The translations under genes and the position numbers were made by a program. From positions 1 to 36,845 of the forward strand of contig MVZQ01000006.1 of NCBI GenBank assembly GCA_002068435.1: a stretch of 36,845 nucleotides of DNA, given 5' to 3'. The DNA comes from Euryarchaeota archaeon ADurb.BinA087. Its GTDB lineage: Archaea; Halobacteriota; Methanomicrobia; Methanomicrobiales; Methanospirillaceae. The notes under the pieces were generated by a model, which had not been told where the DNA came from, made no database searches, and saw only the letters and a program-made list of their open reading frames with translations. Positions 33,275-36,845 of the stretch are shown piece by piece (positions within the stretch are counted from its first letter, which is position 1; each line of letters starts with the position of its first letter).

Positions 33275-34162
33275 ATGAGATGGGAGAAAGTGTTGATCGT
33301 GCTTCTTATCCTTAACCTGGCGAGTTCCGTCTCCCTGATCTTCCTGCATTGTACCTCGTGTGGGATTGGATTTGGCGGTGAGGCCTCCCCGGTTTTGTAT
33401 GCAGCGTCCGGAAGTGGCAGTGGTATTGGCAATAACGCAACCCCCCTTCCTGGCAATGAGAAGGACTCCATCGATGACTGGGATCTCATCGATTCGCAAC
33501 CGGAAGAGACACTCCAGGAACCTGTTCTGCCATTGGAAGCGAATCAGTCTGAGGGAGGGTCTCTTCAGACCGCTGAACCTCTCCGGCAACCAGCAACGAA
33601 ATCCCCTTCTCATGCACCTGCAGTCCCAATCTCCTCTCCGTATGGATGGATCAATTACACGAGTTCCCGGTACCCATTCAGTCTCCGTTATCCGGAGACA
33701 TGGATGATCAATGAGAGACCCCCCGGCTCAGCCCGGACGATACTGCATCTGACAGCCCCGGTTGAGACTGAATGTGAGAAGACGGGTACCCAGTGCTACA
33801 AATATATGGCGAATATGACGGTAGAGGTGGACCCGAATCCGGTCACCCTGCTCCCTGATGAATATTTCATCCAGGCTGTCGCCGATCTCCAGGGAACATA
33901 TTCAATCACCACTACCAGCAAAAGTGCCCCTTGTATCATCTCAGGAATCCGGGCATATCAGATTGAATTTTACACAAGAGATAAGAGGGGGAACCCTGAC
34001 AGGAGCTTCATGCAGTACTATGTTGTCGTCGATGGAAAAGCATACATCATCAGCTATACCGGACCCTATTCAACGTGGGAAAACGTCTATTCGGAGAATA
34101 AAGGCGATGCCCAGCGTATCATCGATTCGATCGTATTCAGGAGGAATTATTTAGAGGCGTGA
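33275..34162 (+). CDS. Secreted/anchored protein with PsbP-like domain
   Basis: A 295-residue protein with an N-terminal hydrophobic segment (LIVLLILNLASSVSLIFL, about residues 7-24) that is a signal anchor or signal peptide, followed by HCTSCGIG. A low-complexity linker rich in Ser, Pro, Glu and Gly (about 35-125) leads to a C-terminal domain starting GWINYTSSRYPFSLRYPETW, which resembles PsbP-like domains found in many archaeal surface proteins, and closing with YSENKGDAQRIIDSI. Several N-x-S/T sites (for example NYT, NMT) could be glycosylated outside the cell. The ATG at 33275 follows GGGAGAAGG; the frame is open upstream without similarity. Role unknown. Confidence 0.8.
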   Translation: MRWEKVLIVLLILNLASSVSLIFLHCTSCGIGFGGEASPVLYAASGSGSGIGNNATPLPGNEKDSIDDWDLIDSQPEETLQEPVLPLEANQSEGGSLQTAEPLRQPATKSPSHAPAVPISSPYGWINYTSSRYPFSLRYPETWMINERPPGSARTILHLTAPVETECEKTGTQCYKYMANMTVEVDPNPVTLLPDEYFIQAVADLQGTYSITTTSKSAPCIISGIRAYQIEFYTRDKRGNPDRSFMQYYVVVDGKAYIISYTGPYSTWENVYSENKGDAQRIIDSIVFRRNYLEA

Positions 34163-34165
34163 GCC

Positions 34166-34197
34166 GGGATTATCCTCCCTTCCCCCTGGAGGATCCC
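34166..34197. terminator. Hairpin between convergent genes
   Basis: ATCCTCC (34172-34178) pairs with GGAGGAT (34188-34194), extended outside by GGG against CCC. It lies just after the PsbP-like gene stop and about 60 bp past the end of the convergent surface-protein gene, so it could serve either. No long T-run follows. Confidence 0.35.
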
Positions 34198-34257
34198 ACA
34201 TCTTTGCTGTAACCGGGATGATCCATCTCCCTGTCTCATAGAATGATAAAAGGATAA

Positions 34258-36048
34258 TCAGGTGATGGGGGTGGTGGAGAACCCGGCAAGGGTATCCGGA
34301 CCATTATTCATGAACACCCAATAGCCTTTGAATGGCTGTACATTGTATACCTGCCCGCCCTTTGCATACGACCATCCTGGCTGATTCAAGGAGGGGCTGA
34401 TCACGATGGTGTAACCAGGTAGTTCCCCTACCTCTTCAATGGTAACCAGAGCCTCATTGAGGGGCATTTCCGGGAATGACTGGGTTCCTGGATCATAGGC
34501 AGGAGCTACCCCCATGAGGTTCATCCCTTTGTTGACGGTCCGTAGCGGGGGAGCTGAGGGAGCGTTTGATGGGATAAGGGTGGCGTTGACGATCTCTCCG
34601 TCGGCTACTTTTATGAAGCATGCATAAAGGGGCTGGACGGCATCTGATCCCGTAGGGCAGAACCATTGTGTACCATCCCATCCCAGCACTACAAGGATCT
34701 TTCCTTGTTCAACCTCTGGAAACACCTGTGAGAACCGGGACTGATTCTCCTCCAAAAGGACCGGTGTTGAGAATAGATTCCAGCCCCCGTTCAATGTTAC
34801 TTTCAAAACCAGAGCGTCGGGTGATGGAGATGTCGTCGCCTTGTGATTCACCCAGGACTGATTTATCAGCCCGGTAGTCCCGGCGGTCTGTGTAGCAATC
34901 GTGTGGGAAGTTGACGGGCTCAGTCCCTGGACAGTAAAGGTCTGGATCCCTTTGGTAACGTTGGTCTGGAAAACGCCATCGAGGTAAACCATAACGTGGT
35001 CGAAATTGGCTGATACGGGATCAGTCCAAATCCAGGTGATGCTGGTCTGCTGGAAGGTGATGTTATGGAGGTCCGAGACACTCTCCGGAGCAACCTGGAT
35101 GGGAGGTTCTGGTGCAGTTGTCGCCGTGTGATTCACCCAGGACTGGTTTATCAGCCCGGTAGTCCCGGCGGTCTGTGTAGCAATCGTGTGGGAAGTTGAC
35201 GGGCTCAGTCCCTGGACAGTAAAGGTCTGGATCCCTTTGGTAACGTTGGTCTGGAAAACGCCATCGAGGTAAACCATAACGTGGTCGAAATTGGCTGATA
35301 CGGGATCAGTCCAAATCCAGGTGATGCTGGTCTGCTGGAAGGTGATGTTATGGAGGTCCGAGACACTCTCCGGAGCAACCTGGATGGGAGGTTCTGGTGC
35401 AGTTGTCGCCGTGTGATTCACCCAGGACTGGTTTATCAGCCCGGTAGTCCCGGCGGTCTGTGTAGCAATCGTGTGGGAAGTTGACGGGCTCAGTCCCTGG
35501 ACAGTAAAGGTCTGGATCCCTTTGGTAACGTTGGTCTGGAAAACGCCATCGAGGTAAACCATAACGTGGTCGAAATTGGCTGATACGGGATCAGTCCAGA
35601 TCCAGGTGATGCTGGTCTGCTGGAAGGTGATGTTATGAAGGTAAATGATACTTGCCGGCGCAGTTGGAGCCGCGTTGGACTCTCTCTGGTCAATCAGAAA
35701 TCCCCAGGCATCGCCGACAGAATCTGAGGTAAACCGGACTCTGATGAAATTCGTCGGATACCAATCGGTCCAGACATTCTCGTAATTGATTCCGTCTCCA
35801 CTATACGTTTTCAGGAGTCTATTGCCTCCATCATACAACCGGATCATATCACCTAGCGTTTCAAGATGATACCGCTGGAAATGGAGTCGCATCTGGGTTG
35901 CACCGGGATCAGTGATGACCCAGGCATTGTCATACTCATCCGGGTAGGGATGAGGCGACTCGGCCAGGATCTCCGCAGCAGCAGTTCCTGTAAGCAACGC
36001 AATGATAGCAAGAGCGATAGCAATAATCGCCATTGAATTCTTTTTCAT
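34258..36048 (-). CDS. Surface protein: CUB-like domain, three near-identical repeats, C-terminal domain
   Basis: A 596-residue exported protein. A signal peptide (residues 1-25, ending GTAAAE) is followed by a CUB-like beta domain (about 27-125: AWVITDPGATQMRLHF, YDGGNRLLKTYSG). Three units of 95 residues follow, each with ITWIWTDPVSANFDHVMVYL and AGTTGLINQSW and of fibronectin-III-like layout; they are nearly identical even at DNA level. The C-terminal part (about 415-596) opens LNGGWNLFSTPVLLEE, a domain common at the end of methanogen surface proteins. No PGF-type anchor is seen. Many NxS/T sites fit glycosylation. GGAG precedes the ATG. Probably cell-surface binding or adhesion; ligand unknown. 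Confidence 0.85.
   Translation of the reverse strand: MKKNSMAIIAIALAIIALLTGTAAAEILAESPHPYPDEYDNAWVITDPGATQMRLHFQRYHLETLGDMIRLYDGGNRLLKTYSGDGINYENVWTDWYPTNFIRVRFTSDSVGDAWGFLIDQRESNAAPTAPASIIYLHNITFQQTSITWIWTDPVSANFDHVMVYLDGVFQTNVTKGIQTFTVQGLSPSTSHTIATQTAGTTGLINQSWVNHTATTAPEPPIQVAPESVSDLHNITFQQTSITWIWTDPVSANFDHVMVYLDGVFQTNVTKGIQTFTVQGLSPSTSHTIATQTAGTTGLINQSWVNHTATTAPEPPIQVAPESVSDLHNITFQQTSITWIWTDPVSANFDHVMVYLDGVFQTNVTKGIQTFTVQGLSPSTSHTIATQTAGTTGLINQSWVNHKATTSPSPDALVLKVTLNGGWNLFSTPVLLEENQSRFSQVFPEVEQGKILVVLGWDGTQWFCPTGSDAVQPLYACFIKVADGEIVNATLIPSNAPSAPPLRTVNKGMNLMGVAPAYDPGTQSFPEMPLNEALVTIEEVGELPGYTIVISPSLNQPGWSYAKGGQVYNVQPFKGYWVFMNNGPDTLAGFSTTPIT
34843..35638 (-). repeat. Three in-frame 285-bp direct repeats, near-identical
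   Basis: Identical anchors begin at 34843, 35128 and 35413, giving an exact period of 285 bp (95 codons). Copies one and two differ at only about two positions by eye; copies two and three differ at one position until the third diverges near 35637. Synonymous sites are also conserved, which points to recent duplication or gene conversion rather than selection on the protein. Confidence 0.9.
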
Positions 36049-36124
36049 CTCATCAGCTCCACAATCTCGATAGGATTTGTGAACGCACGTCTTTTCACGG
36101 ATCCCTTATTGTATTGATAGTTTG

Positions 36125-36132
36125 CTATAAAC
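36125..36132 (-). promoter_or_regulatory. TATA-like element of the repeat surface-protein gene
   Basis: On the minus strand TTTATAGC lies about 80 bp before the ATG at 36048, predicting a leader of about 50 nt. The match is moderate and the surrounding sequence is AT-rich. Confidence 0.3.
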
Positions 36133-36352
36133 AAGAGGGGATTATATTCGTTTCCTGCAGTTGCAAATTCTGTAAATACAACAAGGTTTTAAAAGCGTTC
36201 CAACAACCCGGTTCCAGCCATTGAAAGTCCCTGTGTAAGGATATATGTATAGAAGAAGGAAAGCATATCCGATGCTTCTCTGTTTTGGATAAAAGAAGAG
36301 ATACTGTTCGAAGATCGATTTCGGGAAAAAGTTCTTACTTTCAGGAAGGGAT

Positions 36353-36359
36353 AAAAAAA
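36353..36359 (-). terminator. T-run downstream of the partial surface-protein gene
   Basis: Seven consecutive T on the minus strand, about 60 bp past the stop of the partial gene, are a likely archaeal T-tract terminator. Confidence 0.35.
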
Positions 36360-36421
36360 TCAAGAAATGTTAGGGGATTCACCCCTGACTTGGTTGAGTA
36401 TTGTTTTCTTTCTTTTCCTCC

Positions 36422-36845
36422 TCAACTGACCGTGAAGGCTGCATTGCTCATATCGGTGACTGCCGAATTGGAGAGACTGGTGACCCTGACCCAGTAGTTG
36501 GACCCAACCGGCATGGAAGCCGGAACGGTGAGGGCATACGAGCCAGATCCCCCGGCCCCGATGGAGGTGCTTGGGGAGACTACCCTTACGACGGTTGTTC
36601 CCTGCAGGGCCTCAATTCTCACCCTGTTTCCAGGATTGCCGGCATAACTCCACCGGATGGTTTGCGGGGAGCCGCGTGGCCAGTTCTCACCACCGTTGGG
36701 AGCTATAACGGTAATCGCAGAGCTGATGGTGAACGGTGCATTGCTGGTATCGGTGACGGTTGAGTAGGTGTTGCTGGTGACCCTGATCACGTAATCCGAT
36801 CCTACAGGGATGGTGTAGGGGATCGTGAGCGTGTAGGATCCTGAA
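36422..36845 (-). CDS. Surface protein with Kre9/KNH-like repeats, C-terminal part (5' end outside window)
   Basis: The last 141 codons of a gene that continues past the window end. The visible part holds one full repeat, ITVIAPNGGENWPRGSPQTI to FTVS at the stop, and the end of a preceding copy (SGSYTLTIPYTIPVGSDY, then RVTSNTYSTVTDTSNAPFTI). This NGGE-W--G---I-W pattern is the Kre9/KNH-like (Ser-Thr-rich glycoprotein) beta domain that is common in secreted archaeal proteins, where it often follows catalytic or binding domains. It ends directly after the repeat, without an anchor. Together with the next gene it suggests a cell-surface locus. The product cannot be named without the missing N-terminus. 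Confidence 0.85.
   Translation of the reverse strand, partial: SGSYTLTIPYTIPVGSDYVIRVTSNTYSTVTDTSNAPFTISSAITVIAPNGGENWPRGSPQTIRWSYAGNPGNRVRIEALQGTTVVRVVSPSTSIGAGGSGSYALTVPASMPVGSNYWVRVTSLSNSAVTDMSNAAFTVS

Larger units (their letters stand above)
36049..36421. other. AT-rich intergenic region between two surface-protein genes
   Basis: It separates two genes on the minus strand and is clearly more AT-rich than the window average. It holds a TATA-like element for the repeat protein (36125-36132) and an A-run at 36353-36359 that ends the upstream gene. Short frames in it have no coding character. I see nothing else. Confidence 0.5.

Noticed and set aside
1-36845. tRNA, rRNA, insertion sequence or prophage remains
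   Set aside because: Looking through the gaps I saw no cloverleaf-like sequence, no transposase or integrase motif and no terminal inverted repeats. A covariance-model scan was not possible.

Overview
The window looks like a chromosomal segment of a methanogenic archaeon, most likely of the order Methanomicrobiales (Methanoregula/Methanosphaerula-like). This rests on the gene families present (DUF2115, DUF5518, YkgJ-type cysteine-cluster proteins, PAS-HisKA sensor kinases with a large extracytoplasmic domain, Kre9/KNH-type surface repeats), on archaeal TATA boxes about 25-30 bp ahead of several starts, and on GC-rich codon use. The genus is inference. I see no rRNA, tRNA, CRISPR array, transposase or prophage gene.

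Layout. 1-7 kb: a small membrane protein, two divergent YkgJ proteins, a fold-III PLP amino-acid decarboxylase (ornithine/lysine type), an aldo/keto reductase, a dienelactone-hydrolase-like lipoprotein, MsrA and a histone-deacetylase-superfamily amidohydrolase. 7.1-11.7 kb: two tandem paralogous membrane histidine kinases with no response regulator beside them. 12-24.6 kb: an SPFH membrane protein, then a co-directional block sbcD-sbcC-addB-like-addA-like. This is an apparently complete bacterial-type set for processing DNA double-strand ends (Mre11/Rad50-type nuclease-ATPase plus a two-subunit helicase-nuclease). 24.6-27.4 kb, opposite strand: a winged-helix HTH_42 protein carrying the QxQ motif of AlkZ-type DNA glycosylases, a VOC protein and a double SRPBCC protein, possibly one operon and bacterial in flavour.

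27.7-30.0 kb: a DUF2115 gene divergent from a tight operon of Fe/Mn superoxide dismutase, rubredoxin, DUF488 protein and single-cluster ferredoxin. The last three overlap by ATGA, suggesting a translationally coupled oxidative-stress unit. 30.3-34.2 kb: an unrecognised small protein, a CDF metal exporter, a DUF998 membrane protein preceded by three 27-bp tandem repeats, a weak small gene and a secreted PsbP-like protein. 34.2-36.8 kb: two surface proteins on the minus strand. One carries three almost identical 285-bp repeats; the other is cut by the window end.

Most noteworthy are the SbcDC-AddBA block with an AlkZ-like glycosylase candidate next to it, the SOD-rubredoxin-DUF488-ferredoxin operon, the 27-bp tandem repeats, and TGTTTCA-type boxes shared by three upstream regions. 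All functions are read from sequence motifs by eye; no database search was possible.
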